Source: an uncultured Eubacteriales bacterium (lineage in GTDB: Bacteria; Bacillota; Clostridia; Lachnospirales; Lachnospiraceae). Taken from it: a stretch of 64,000 nucleotides of DNA. The notes under the pieces are model-generated. The model searched no databases and had not been told where the DNA came from. It worked only from the letters and a program-made list of their open reading frames with translations. Shown one piece after another: positions 9,725 to 19,091 of this stretch. The position numbers and the translations under genes are program-made. The stretch lies in the NCBI GenBank assembly GCA_900539455.1, contig UQCD01000006.1, positions 32,663-96,662 of the forward strand, read 5' to 3'. Each line of letters starts with the position of its first letter. Position 1 is the stretch's first letter.

Positions 9725-10666
9725 ATGAGTAAATTATCTAAAATTGCAAATAAGGCAGCAGATGGTATGCTTATTGATGCGTTTACTGATAACATTATGA
9801 AAAAAACCAGATATAAAGATGAAAAGCTGCAGCCACTATATAATACAATGATTTCACAAAAACATCGTATGCTGTATTACAAAAAGCTGAAGAAGAAGCT
9901 GTTTAATAAATGTATTGCTAATAGATATTGGGAGAACCTTGAAAAAAAGGTAAATAAAGATAGGATATGGGTATGTTGGCTGGACGGAATGGAAAAGGCA
10001 CCAGATATTGTTAAAAGCTGTTATAGATCCTTGGAAAATCATATTCCTGCAAAGAATATTACAGTAATTACCAAAAGCAATTTTAGTGAATTTGTAGAGC
10101 TGCCAGAGGATATTATTAAAAAGTGGCAGGCAGGAATTATCGGGCCGGCACATTTTAGTGACATTTTACGGACAGAAATATTGATTAAATATGGTGGATA
10201 CTGGATTGACTCGACTGTATACTGTACAGATTCATCTATTTTGCATTATATAGATAAACAGCCATTATTTATGTACAGCTTTTATTATTTTGGCTTTAAT
10301 CCTGAAATAATGGAGGCAAATAACTGGTTTATATATAGCACTACAAATAACAATATTCTTTGTTTAATGAGAGAATTATTATATGCTTACTGGAGGACTT
10401 ATGACAGGGCAGTAAACTACTTTTTTTACCATATACTGCTTTCTATGGCTATTGATTATTACAGAGAGGAATATGATAAAATGCCTATAGTAAGTCAGGT
10501 TGATTCACATATATTAGCTACTTACATATTTGATGATTTTGATAAGGATAAGCTTCAGATTCTTTGCAAATCCACAGGCTTTCACAAGCTAAGCACAAGA
10601 TTTGACTTAAAAAAGAAAAAGGGAAATGATACATTTTATGATATGATTATAACTAATAGACTGTAG
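9725..10666 (+). CDS. Capsular polysaccharide synthesis protein (GT32-like)
   Basis: A 313-residue protein with the core RIWVCWLDGMEKAPDIV near residue 79 and a long SDILRTEILIKYGGYWIDST segment (about 145-165), typical of the Caps_synth family, which is related to DxD glycosyltransferases of family GT32. It likely transfers a sugar during assembly of this operon's polymer. The N-terminal 75 residues are basic and probably sit at the membrane surface. It has its own GAGAGG ribosome site. Confidence 0.8.
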   Translation: MSKLSKIANKAADGMLIDAFTDNIMKKTRYKDEKLQPLYNTMISQKHRMLYYKKLKKKLFNKCIANRYWENLEKKVNKDRIWVCWLDGMEKAPDIVKSCYRSLENHIPAKNITVITKSNFSEFVELPEDIIKKWQAGIIGPAHFSDILRTEILIKYGGYWIDSTVYCTDSSILHYIDKQPLFMYSFYYFGFNPEIMEANNWFIYSTTNNNILCLMRELLYAYWRTYDRAVNYFFYHILLSMAIDYYREEYDKMPIVSQVDSHILATYIFDDFDKDKLQILCKSTGFHKLSTRFDLKKKKGNDTFYDMIITNRL

Positions 10667-10729
10667 GAAGCTTGCTTTAGTGGCAACAAGACAAACTGAT
10701 ACTATTAGTTTAAAAAGAAAGGTAAATTT

Positions 10730-11572
10730 ATGAAAGACAATAACATCAATTCTATACCAAAGATAATACATTATTGTTGGTTTGGGGGAAAGCCTATACC
10801 GGACTCCTTACAAAAGTGCATTGATTCCTGGGAAAAATTAGAGGGCTATACGATTATGCGCTGGGACGAAAGTAATTGCAGCTTTGATGAAAATGAGTTT
10901 GTTAGAAAAACCTATGCAGAGAAACAGTTGGGCTTTATTGGTGATTATTATAGACTAAAGGCTGTATATGAGTATGGTGGAATATATCTGGATACAGATG
11001 TAAAGGTTTATAAATCCTTTGACCCGCTCTTGCAGCATCAGGCATTTCTTAATTTTATATTTGATTGCTCGGTAGGCTCTGCAATTATTGGAGCAAGACC
11101 TAAAAATCCATTAATAAAAGCATTATTAGATATGTATGATGCTACGGTATTTGGAAAAAATGACAATGGAGAAATTTTTAGATGGGATAAGGATAAGCTG
11201 ATAGTTGACGGATATGCAACCAGTAACTATTATTATACCTATTATATTTTAAAGCATTATAAAAATTTCAAACTTAATAATAAATATCAGGATATGGGGG
11301 ATTTTGTTATTTATCCAAAGGAGCTTTTTGAAATTGGCTCTCTTAGAGGAAAACACTATGCACTTCATTTATGTGCAGGTGAATGGAGAATAAAAACTGA
11401 TGAAAAGGGAGGCTTTAAAAACTGGGTAAAGCGTACTATTGCAAAGTCACCAAAGCTATTTGACAAAGTGCAGATTATTGTAAGAAAAAGAAGATATAAC
11501 AAGTTGAAAAAAGAGATACCATTTTATCAATGTTATCTTGACCAAAAAGCAAACAGACCTATAAAGCTTTAG
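10730..11572 (+). CDS. Family 32 glycosyltransferase
   Basis: A 280-residue enzyme with IPKIIHYCWFGGKPIP at residues 8-23, FIGDYYRLKAVYEYGG at about 67-82 and the metal-binding YLDTDV directly after, the standard GT32 pattern (Och1/capsular mannosyl- or galactosyltransferase group). Sugar specificity is not determined. The 63-base gap upstream has a good AGAAAGG site but no visible terminator, so it stays in the EPS operon. Confidence 0.88.
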   Translation: MKDNNINSIPKIIHYCWFGGKPIPDSLQKCIDSWEKLEGYTIMRWDESNCSFDENEFVRKTYAEKQLGFIGDYYRLKAVYEYGGIYLDTDVKVYKSFDPLLQHQAFLNFIFDCSVGSAIIGARPKNPLIKALLDMYDATVFGKNDNGEIFRWDKDKLIVDGYATSNYYYTYYILKHYKNFKLNNKYQDMGDFVIYPKELFEIGSLRGKHYALHLCAGEWRIKTDEKGGFKNWVKRTIAKSPKLFDKVQIIVRKRRYNKLKKEIPFYQCYLDQKANRPIKL

Positions 11573-11585
11573 ACAGGAGAAAAAA

Positions 11586-12173
11586 GTGTCACAATTTATT
11601 GATAGTTTTTTATACAATATAAGAAAAGAATTTCATAATGTAGATGTATCACAGCTTATTATTTATATGATAATTATAGCAGTTATTGTGCATATAGGTA
11701 TCTTTTTATATACAGGCAAAAAGAAACAGAAAATAAATATTAGTACTGAAATTATGATTATATTACTTATGTGGTATATAGGACTGGTGGCAGGTGTGAC
11801 ATATTTTAACCGACAGCCGGGAAGTGTAGGCAAGGTATTCCAGACAAAGTTTTTGTGGTGGGAGGATAATATGGACCAGAATGTGACTAATGTGTTGAAT
11901 ATTATATTATTTGTCCCATTTGGTATGCTTATATGGTCCTTAAAGGGAAGGACCAGAGCTTTTAACAAGATAATTGTGATTATTTGCAGCAGCTTTTTGT
12001 TTGGACTTATTATTGAAGAAATGAAATATGTAACACAAAGAGGTTACTTTGAGGTAGACAATATAGAAGGAAATATTATTGGAGCTTTAATGGGTGCATT
12101 TATTTTATATTTAACCGGTTTAATATTCAGGAAGGAAGAAGGTACTGACAGTGAAGAAATCAGAGAAAAATAG
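11586..12173 (+). CDS. VanZ-family membrane protein
   Basis: A 195-residue protein with four or five membrane spans, including NVLNIILFVPFGMLIWSL, which marks the VanZ family. GTG 11586 is the start, with AGGAG at 11575-11579. VanZ of enterococci gives mild teicoplanin resistance, but most family members are uncharacterised and many sit in surface polymer loci; here a role in the envelope or in lipid-linked intermediates is more likely than drug resistance. Its end overlaps the CotH-like gene by 23 bases. Confidence 0.8.
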   Translation: MSQFIDSFLYNIRKEFHNVDVSQLIIYMIIIAVIVHIGIFLYTGKKKQKINISTEIMIILLMWYIGLVAGVTYFNRQPGSVGKVFQTKFLWWEDNMDQNVTNVLNIILFVPFGMLIWSLKGRTRAFNKIIVIICSSFLFGLIIEEMKYVTQRGYFEVDNIEGNIIGALMGAFILYLTGLIFRKEEGTDSEEIREK

Positions 12174-14319
12174 TGGTATGTATAAAAAATTATCTAAAAA
12201 AGATACGCTGATAATAGCTGTCAGTATTGTGGCATTAATAGTATTGTCTGCTGTTATAATATACTCAAAAAATGAGGAGAACAAAAAACAGGAGCAGTTA
12301 GATGATATAAATAAGCAAATATCAGCAGATGGAGATAAATATTATGTAGATGAAGCCTTAGGGTCTTTAGTTATAAATGAAGTAAACCAAAAAGGATATG
12401 TAGAGCTGTACAATTCTGGAAATAAGTCTATTGACATTTCCTTTACAAAATTATATATAGACGGCTCTTTAAAATATACAACACCTGCAAACACTACCCT
12501 TGACAGCAAACAGTTTTATGTAATAGAAACTGATGAGGTCTTAGGGGAAAAACAGTGCTTGGTATCTGTAAATAATCAGGAACATAAGTGCATAACACAG
12601 CTTATACTGCCAAAGCTTTCTGAAAATGAAAGCTTTGGACGAAAAAGTGACGCAGGAACTACAGTTCTATTTATGACCGGCACAAAGGGAGAAAGTAATA
12701 CAAATGCAACCATTAACAATAAAGATGAGCTTATGTTTTCTGTTCCCGGTGGCTTTTATGAGTCGGCAGTTAATGTAGAACTATTGGCTAAGGAAAATAC
12801 AAAAATCTATTATACAACAGACGGAACAGAGCCTACAACAGAGTCAAAGCTGTATGAAGGCCCTATAAAAATCACTAATAAAAGTGGCTCTAATTATGAA
12901 TATGCAGGAATTTTAGGCACCTCCTTAGGCAATAGATTTGTGCCAGCCAGCATAAATATTGGAACAGTTATTAAAGCAATGGCAGTATATCCATCAGGTA
13001 AAAAAAGTGAGATTTTAACTGAGTCTTACTTTGTAGGCTTTGGCTTTGGCAAGTCCTACGCCAATATACCAGTTATTTCAATAACTATGAATGAAGAGGA
13101 TTTGTTTAATTACTTTACAGGAATATATGTTTTAGGTAGAAGCTACGAGGATGCGGCTGCACTGGGCAAGTCGGTAGAAAATGCTGGAAACTTTTATAAT
13201 GGCTGGGTAAAAACTGCATATCTGGAATATTTTGAGCCTAATAAGCAAAAATCCTATGGCGGCAAAATAAATATTAGTGTGCTTACAGATTATTCTGTTG
13301 GCTCAAATCAAAAGAGCTTTTTAATAAATGGAAAAGACTATATTGCTTCAAAAGGCTCCTCGCTTTATTCTTACCTAAATGGAGCAAACTCTCAGTTTAG
13401 ACTTACAACAAATAAGCGGGATAACAACTATAAAATCAGAGAGTATATTGTGAAACAGCTTTTGGAAAATACCTCTGTGGCAGCACAAAATATTAACCCT
13501 TGCACCCTGTTTATTAATGGAGAATATTGGGGTGGATATATGCTGGTGGAAAATATTGACAAGGAATTTATAAAGGAAAAGTACGGAATTGATAATGATA
13601 TTGTAGTAGCTTACAATGGAAATTCAAAATTAAATGGTGATGATGCCTACTCAATTCAGAAATTATATAAGTTTGTAGAACAGAAGGATTTAAGCGATGA
13701 CAATAATTATAACAAGGTAGGAGAAATGATGGATATTCAAAGTTATCTGGATTATTATTGTGTCAATATTTTCTTAGCAAATACAGATTTTGGTTACGAG
13801 GAGGCGGCTGCATGGAAAACTGCCACTAAAACAGGTGATGGTTATAATGATGGCAGGTGGAGATGGATTATAGGAAAAATGGATAATACTATGAACAATG
13901 CTGCCATTGGAAATTATTCCACCTCTAGTATTGATACATATTTACAGTCTGGTGTTATGAATGATGATTTGTTCTGGAGTTTAATGAAAAATAAGAAATT
14001 TAGAAATCAATTAAGGACAACGATGGAAAAGTTTGTAAATGATGTTTTTGATTATACAGAGGTGGAGAAGGTAATTGATAATACAGCAGCACTTATGGAA
14101 AAATTTACTATCAGTAGCATTAATAGATTTGCAGGAAATGTTTCTGATGATTTTTACAGCAGCGAGGTAGAAAAAATTAAAGCCTTCTTTGAAGAAAGAG
14201 GAGAATATGCCTTGTTTTATACTGATGAGATTATAGAAAAAGGGACAGCTGTATATGGAGGGGCTTATGAGAAGTCAAAAAAGGATAATAAAGAAACCAC
14301 TAAAGGCAATGAAGAATAA
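12151..14319 (+). CDS. CotH-kinase family protein with lamin-tail-like and chitobiase-like domains
   Basis: A 722-residue anchored protein. One membrane span lies at about 20-42, so most of it is outside. Then come a lamin-tail-like fold (INEVNQKGYVELYNSGN), a chitobiase/hexosaminidase C-terminal-like module (YYTTDGTEPTT), and a CotH domain (ISITMNEEDLFNYFTGIYV ... LFINGEYWGGYMLVENID ... RWRWIIGKMDNTMN). CotH of Bacillus is an atypical protein kinase of spore coat proteins. Here the region that normally reads W-x-DxD-x-x-x-G is GKMDNTMNN, so one metal-binding Asp may be missing. GTG 12151 overlaps the VanZ gene. It may modify or bind the polymer or a wall protein; that is inference. Confidence 0.8.
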   Translation: MKKSEKNSGMYKKLSKKDTLIIAVSIVALIVLSAVIIYSKNEENKKQEQLDDINKQISADGDKYYVDEALGSLVINEVNQKGYVELYNSGNKSIDISFTKLYIDGSLKYTTPANTTLDSKQFYVIETDEVLGEKQCLVSVNNQEHKCITQLILPKLSENESFGRKSDAGTTVLFMTGTKGESNTNATINNKDELMFSVPGGFYESAVNVELLAKENTKIYYTTDGTEPTTESKLYEGPIKITNKSGSNYEYAGILGTSLGNRFVPASINIGTVIKAMAVYPSGKKSEILTESYFVGFGFGKSYANIPVISITMNEEDLFNYFTGIYVLGRSYEDAAALGKSVENAGNFYNGWVKTAYLEYFEPNKQKSYGGKINISVLTDYSVGSNQKSFLINGKDYIASKGSSLYSYLNGANSQFRLTTNKRDNNYKIREYIVKQLLENTSVAAQNINPCTLFINGEYWGGYMLVENIDKEFIKEKYGIDNDIVVAYNGNSKLNGDDAYSIQKLYKFVEQKDLSDDNNYNKVGEMMDIQSYLDYYCVNIFLANTDFGYEEAAAWKTATKTGDGYNDGRWRWIIGKMDNTMNNAAIGNYSTSSIDTYLQSGVMNDDLFWSLMKNKKFRNQLRTTMEKFVNDVFDYTEVEKVIDNTAALMEKFTISSINRFAGNVSDDFYSSEVEKIKAFFEERGEYALFYTDEIIEKGTAVYGGAYEKSKKDNKETTKGNEE

Positions 14320-14332
14320 TGGAGCAAATACC

Positions 14333-15499
14333 ATGCAAGTAATGAGCTATTTGTCAGAGCTTATAAATGCTGAAATTGACAATAGAACGCCAGAAAAAAT
14401 TCCAGAAAACATTACAATAAATCAGCTATATGAAATTGCAGCCATGTCACAAATGCAGGGAATTATATTTTCTTCATTAATGAGGCTGGATTTGTCAACA
14501 GAATACAATGAAAAGATTAAACAGCTTGTAATGAGCAGTGCAATGAAGTCGTTGGCACAGCTTAGCCTGATAAAGGAAATGTCTAAAAGGCTTGAGGAAA
14601 ATAAAATTAGTCATCAGGTTTTAAAGGGAGCTGTTCTTAAAGGCGTGTACAATAATCCTGTTTATAGAGAAATGGGAGATATTGACATTATGATATATGG
14701 AGAGGATATTAAAAGAGCTGAAAAAATAGCCCTGCAGCTGGGCTTTGAGCTAAAGGAGGTAGTTGGCCATCATGCAATATATGTAAAAAAACCATATTTG
14801 GTTATGGAGATACATTGGACATTATTTGATAAGCAGGTGGACAAAAATCAATACCTGTATTACAAGAATTCCTTTAGGGCAAAGCTTTCAGAGGGTAAAA
14901 GCTATACATATGAGTTTGAAAAAGAGGATTTTTATGTGTATATGGTTTCCCATATTGCAAAGCATTTTTACGAAACCGGCTGTGGTATTAGAAATCTTTT
15001 AGACATTTATGTATATTTAGAAAAATATAAAAATGAAATTGATACAGATGTAATTGAAGGGGAATTATCAAAGCTAGGTTTAGTAGATTTTGAAAAGCAT
15101 ATAAAGAAGCTGGCATATATTTGGATACTAAAAGAGGAATGTCCTAAGTTTTATTTAGATTTATTTGACTATATGTTGGATTGTGGAATATACGGCAAGG
15201 GAGAAAATGGTGTATGGGGACAGTTAGCAAAGGAAAGCAGGATAAACAATAACAGTATAGATGAAAAAAATATTAAGAGAATATATTGGTTTCCATCCAG
15301 AGAAAGAATGAAGGAACAATATCCTTGGGTGGAAAAAAGTATATTACTATTGCCTATAGCATGGCTGATAAGAATTGTTAAAGGTATTACAAAAAAAGAA
15401 AGAATTAGGCGCTACAAGGCTATAGCAAAGGATTCTTCTAAGCAGATGGAGAAAATGCTCACTATATACGAAACACTAAATCTAAAATTTAGAAGATAA
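14333..15499 (+). CDS. Nucleotidyltransferase family protein (NTP_transf_5-like)
   Basis: A 388-residue cytosolic protein. The core KGAVLKGVYNNPVYREMGDIDIMIYG contains the GDIDIM (DxD) nucleotidyltransferase motif, and EIHWTLFD follows, as in the uncharacterised NTP_transf_5 family often found in glycan loci. ATG 14333 has GGAG at 14321 with 8-base spacing; earlier in-frame starts at 14267 and 14309 would overlap the CotH-like gene. Its substrate is unknown: it could activate a sugar or alditol or modify a protein. Confidence 0.75.
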   Translation: MQVMSYLSELINAEIDNRTPEKIPENITINQLYEIAAMSQMQGIIFSSLMRLDLSTEYNEKIKQLVMSSAMKSLAQLSLIKEMSKRLEENKISHQVLKGAVLKGVYNNPVYREMGDIDIMIYGEDIKRAEKIALQLGFELKEVVGHHAIYVKKPYLVMEIHWTLFDKQVDKNQYLYYKNSFRAKLSEGKSYTYEFEKEDFYVYMVSHIAKHFYETGCGIRNLLDIYVYLEKYKNEIDTDVIEGELSKLGLVDFEKHIKKLAYIWILKEECPKFYLDLFDYMLDCGIYGKGENGVWGQLAKESRINNNSIDEKNIKRIYWFPSRERMKEQYPWVEKSILLLPIAWLIRIVKGITKKERIRRYKAIAKDSSKQMEKMLTIYETLNLKFRR

Positions 15500-15550
15500 T
15501 AAGACGGGCATTGCAGGCCATTTAATATTAAAAGAATATGAGGAAAACAT

Positions 15551-17071
15551 ATGAGCAGTAGAATAAAAAACTCAGTAAACAATATGATAAGTGGATTTGT
15601 ATATCAGGCACTTTCATTGATTTTAAGCTTTGTATCAAGAACGGTGTTTATTCATACCTTAGGCAGCGAATATTTAGGTCTTAACGGAATTTTTTCTGAT
15701 GTTTTAACATTACTTTCAATGGCTGACTTAGGCTTTAATACAGCTATGGCGTATACCTTTTATAAGCCTCTTGCAAATAATGACCAACAAAAGCTTACTT
15801 CCTTGGTGGCATTTTACAAGAAAGTATATAATGTTATAGCCATTGCTGTTACTGTGCTTGGAGTTTTATGTATTCCATTTCTTAAGCTTATTGTAAATAC
15901 AGAAAAGGATATACCAAATCTTACAATATACTATCTTTTTTCACTGGCAGGAGTAGTTATTTCATATCTGTATGTGTATAAAACTACAATTATTACAGCA
16001 GACCAGAAAAACTATGTGGTAGTTAAAATAAATATTTACACCAGCCTGATTAAAACTATTTTGCAGATAGGTGTATTGTATTTGTTTAAAAACTATATAT
16101 TATACTTAGCTATAGGCGTTATTGTCCAGTATATAAACAATATTATTGCTTCTAAAAAGGCTGAAAAAATGTATCCATACATCAAGGATGTGTCTAATAC
16201 CGAGAAAATAGATAAAGAGGTTTCAAGAAGTATATGGAAGAATATGAAGTCGGTATTTATCTATAAATTTAGTGGGACTATGTTTAATGCTACTGACAAT
16301 ATTATAATTTCTGTGCTGATAGGTACATCAACGGTTGGTGTTTACTCTAATTACCTTATGGTAAGCTCAAAGCTTTTATTAGTGGCACAAATTATCTTTT
16401 CGGCATTAACTGCAAGTATTGGCAATGTAATTGTAAAGGAAACTCCAGAAAAAAGATATGAGGTGTTTAGTGCTATGCAGTCAGCCAGCTTCATTTTTTG
16501 CGGAATAATCACAAGTGCCTTTTGTATATTATCAAATGATTTAGTGGAGGTATGGCTGGGCAGCAGCTTTAAGCTTTCTGATATTACTATTGTAGCAATA
16601 ACCTTAAATACTTATTTGGGCTGTGTTTTACACCCACTCTGGATTTATAGGGATGCTACAGGTATTTATATGAAAACAAAATATGTAATGCTTGTAGGAG
16701 CAGCCCTAAATATTGTATTATCCTTATTACTAGGATATTTTATAGGACTGCCGGGAATAATTTTTGCGTCAGCGATTTCAAGACTTACAACATATTTCTG
16801 GTATGAGCCAAAGCTGTTGTTTAAGGAATATTTTAAACACAAGGTAATGCCGTACTATTTATCACTGCTGGGAAATATATGCTTGGTTGCAGCAACTATA
16901 TTTTTAATGAACCTTTTAACAAAGGGCATGGTAGTCAATTCTTGGCCAACGCTGATTTTAAAGGGTGTAGTTATTGGAATAGGCTGTGTTGTAATTTTTT
17001 GTGGTGTATACTCCAGAACAGAGGGCTTCAAGATTATCTTAAACAAGATAAAAACTATCTTAAAGAGATAA
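15551..17071 (+). CDS. Wzx-type repeat-unit flippase
   Basis: A 506-residue protein with about 14 membrane segments of the polysaccharide-export branch of the MOP superfamily. It begins SRIKNSVNNMISGFVYQAL and has TVFIHTLGSEYLGLNGIF, typical of Firmicute Wzx proteins. It should move the lipid-linked repeat unit across the membrane so that the Wzy-like protein can polymerise it. It is the last gene of the operon; transcription is probably ended before or at the 17155 hairpin. Confidence 0.9.
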   Translation: MSSRIKNSVNNMISGFVYQALSLILSFVSRTVFIHTLGSEYLGLNGIFSDVLTLLSMADLGFNTAMAYTFYKPLANNDQQKLTSLVAFYKKVYNVIAIAVTVLGVLCIPFLKLIVNTEKDIPNLTIYYLFSLAGVVISYLYVYKTTIITADQKNYVVVKINIYTSLIKTILQIGVLYLFKNYILYLAIGVIVQYINNIIASKKAEKMYPYIKDVSNTEKIDKEVSRSIWKNMKSVFIYKFSGTMFNATDNIIISVLIGTSTVGVYSNYLMVSSKLLLVAQIIFSALTASIGNVIVKETPEKRYEVFSAMQSASFIFCGIITSAFCILSNDLVEVWLGSSFKLSDITIVAITLNTYLGCVLHPLWIYRDATGIYMKTKYVMLVGAALNIVLSLLLGYFIGLPGIIFASAISRLTTYFWYEPKLLFKEYFKHKVMPYYLSLLGNICLVAATIFLMNLLTKGMVVNSWPTLILKGVVIGIGCVVIFCGVYSRTEGFKIILNKIKTILKR

Positions 17072-17107
17072 ATATAAATATTCAATAAAAATAATATTAA
17101 TTTTTTG

Positions 17108-17135
17108 TTGACAAATAAAAATAATGAGCTATAAT
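17108..17135 (+). promoter_or_regulatory. Promoter of the ammonium transporter gene
   Basis: TTGACA (17108-17113) and TATAAT (17130-17135) with a 16-base spacer are both perfect consensus hexamers. Transcription should start near 17142, directly in front of the hexaloop hairpin and terminator. Confidence 0.8.
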
Positions 17136-17145
17136 GAACACAACG

Positions 17146-17187
17146 ATGACAAAGGCGTCATGAGAAATTCTCATGGCGCTTTTTTTA
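17146..17187 (+). promoter_or_regulatory. ANTAR-type antiterminator/terminator leader of amt
   Basis: ATGAC (17146-17150) and GTCAT (17157-17161) form a stem around hexaloop AAAGGC, with A at loop position 1 and G at position 4, as in RNA bound by ANTAR-domain regulators. The 3' half of this stem is also part of a terminator: GCGTCATGAGA (17155-17165) pairs with TCTCATGGCGC (17169-17179), followed by eight T. The two structures exclude each other. The same loop occurs before glnN (33870). Confidence 0.65.
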
Positions 17188-17302
17188 TTGTTGTTATCCA
17201 AAGCTTTAGTGAATATGCTAGCGTTTATTTTAGCCATTGGATTTGATATTGACTTTCTTGGTAAGGGAAAGCAAGGAAAATGTAAAAATGGAGGAAAAAG
17301 CG

Positions 17303-19003
17303 ATGGAAGTATTTAGTGTATGGTTCCTTATCGGAGCAGCTTTAGTATTTTTTATGCAATGTGGCTTCGCAATGGTAGAAACAGGTTTTACCAGAGCAAA
17401 GAACGCAGGTAACATTATAATGAAGAACCTTATGGACTTTTGTATAGGTACAGTGGTCTTCGTACTCATTGGTTATAGTTTATTATTAGGAGAAGATGTT
17501 GTGGGTCTTATTGGAAAGCCTGGCTTTGACATTTTCTCAAAATACAGTAATTTTGATTTTTCAGCATTTGTATTTAACTTAGTATTCTGTGCTACAACAG
17601 CAACAATCGTTTCTGGTGCAATGGCAGAAAGAACAAAATTCCTTTCATACTGTGTTTATTCAGCAGTTATTTCAGCTCTTATCTATCCAATAGAAGCTCA
17701 TTGGATTTGGGGCGGTGGCTGGTTAGCTCAGTTAGGATTTCATGATTTTGCAGGCTCTACAGCAATTCATATGGTTGGTGGTATTTCAGCTATCATCGGT
17801 GCTAAAATGCTTGGACCTAGAATTGGAAAGTTTACAAAGAAAAAAGATGGTTCAATTAAGGTTAATGCTATTCCAGGACATTCATTAACACTTGGTGCAT
17901 TAGGTGTATTTATTCTTTGGTTTGGCTGGTATGGCTTTAACGGGGCAGCAGCTACAACAGTAGAGGATTTAGGTTCAATCTTCCTTACAACAACTATTGC
18001 CCCAGCAGTTGCAACCTTTGTATGTATGGTATTTACATGGTTAAAATATGGTAAGCCGGATGTTTCAATGTGTCTTAACGCATCACTTGCAGGTCTTGTA
18101 GCAATTACAGCTCCAAGTGATGTAACAGATGCTTTAGGTGCAACAGTAATCGGTACTGTAGCAGGCTTATTAGTAGTATTTGGTGTATGGTTACTTGATT
18201 ACAAATTACATATTGATGACCCGGTTGGTGCAGTTGCAGTTCACTTTATGAATGGTATCTGGGGTACTTTTGCAGTAGGTTTATTTGCAACCTCAAGTGC
18301 TCCTGGTTATAGTATTGCATTAGCAAATGGTGCAATAAGTGGAGAAGGATTATTATATGGTGGTGGTTTCAAGCAGTTCGGTTTACAGTTGTTAGGTTTT
18401 GTAGCAGTTGGTGCCTGGACAGCAGTAACAATTACAATTACCTTCTTTGTAATAAAGAAAACTATCGGCCTTAGAGCATCTGAGGAAGAAGAACTTCAAG
18501 GTCTTGATGCAACAGAACATAATCTTCCATCTGCATATGCAGACTTTATGCCAATTACAGCAAATGGATTTGTACCTGTTAAGGCTGCTGAGGAAGAAAC
18601 AGCAGGCACAAGCGTTGTTCCAACAGAAACAAAGGCATCAAGCGTTGTTGGTGCAAAGCTTTCAAAGGTAACAATTATATGTCAGCAGGGTAAATTTGAA
18701 GCCCTTAAGGATGCACTTAATGAAATCGGTGTTACCGGTATAACAGTAACCCAGGTATTAGGCTGTGGTACTCAAAAGGGTGGTCCAAAGCTTTACAGAG
18801 GTGTTGAGGTTGAGGTTAAACTTTTGCCAAAATACAAGGTTGAGGTTATTGTAAGCAAGGTTCCTGTTGAAAAGGTTATTGAAACAGCTAGAAAGGTACT
18901 TTACACAGGCAATATTGGTGACGGTAAGATATTCTTATATAATGTTGAGGATGTTGTAAAGGTAAGAACTGGTGAAACTGGTTATGACGCTTTACAGGAT
19001 TAA
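17303..19003 (+). CDS. amt: Ammonium transporter fused to a PII-like domain
   Basis: A 566-residue protein. ATG 17303 is chosen because GGAGG lies 8 bases upstream and the protein then starts at the expected MEVFSVWFLIGAALVFF. Residues about 1-400 are an Amt/MEP/Rh ammonium channel with 11 spans; QCGFAMVETGFTRAKN, AMAERTKF, HWIWGGGW and the pore histidine region HFMNGIWGTF are intact. A linker (about 400-450) leads to a PII-fold domain (SKVTIICQQGKFEALKDAL ... GCGTQKGGPKLYRG ... VPVEKVIETA ... GDGKIFLYNVEDVVKVRTGE) covering about 455-566. PII proteins normally gate Amt channels in trans; here the regulator is built in. The T-loop reads YRGVEV, so the usual uridylylated YRGAEY tyrosine is absent. 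Confidence 0.93.
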   Translation: MEVFSVWFLIGAALVFFMQCGFAMVETGFTRAKNAGNIIMKNLMDFCIGTVVFVLIGYSLLLGEDVVGLIGKPGFDIFSKYSNFDFSAFVFNLVFCATTATIVSGAMAERTKFLSYCVYSAVISALIYPIEAHWIWGGGWLAQLGFHDFAGSTAIHMVGGISAIIGAKMLGPRIGKFTKKKDGSIKVNAIPGHSLTLGALGVFILWFGWYGFNGAAATTVEDLGSIFLTTTIAPAVATFVCMVFTWLKYGKPDVSMCLNASLAGLVAITAPSDVTDALGATVIGTVAGLLVVFGVWLLDYKLHIDDPVGAVAVHFMNGIWGTFAVGLFATSSAPGYSIALANGAISGEGLLYGGGFKQFGLQLLGFVAVGAWTAVTITITFFVIKKTIGLRASEEEELQGLDATEHNLPSAYADFMPITANGFVPVKAAEEETAGTSVVPTETKASSVVGAKLSKVTIICQQGKFEALKDALNEIGVTGITVTQVLGCGTQKGGPKLYRGVEVEVKLLPKYKVEVIVSKVPVEKVIETARKVLYTGNIGDGKIFLYNVEDVVKVRTGETGYDALQD

Positions 19004-19047
19004 GTGGATTATTTATAGAAAATAGATATACATATTAATAGGAAGAA

Positions 19048-19091
19048 AGGACAATATTATGGTTGTAAAAAATCAAAATAATGTCCTTTTT
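19048..19091 (+). terminator. Terminator after amt
   Basis: AGGAC (19048-19052) and ATTAT (19056-19060) pair with ATAAT (19078-19082) and GTCCT (19083-19087) with a three-base bulge, followed by TTTTTCTG. It would end the amt transcript 45-90 bases after the stop codon. Confidence 0.55.

Noticed and set aside
11586..12173. Glycopeptide resistance gene vanZ
   Set aside because: No vanHAX or vanRS genes are near; the gene is embedded in a polysaccharide operon and VanZ-fold proteins are widespread.
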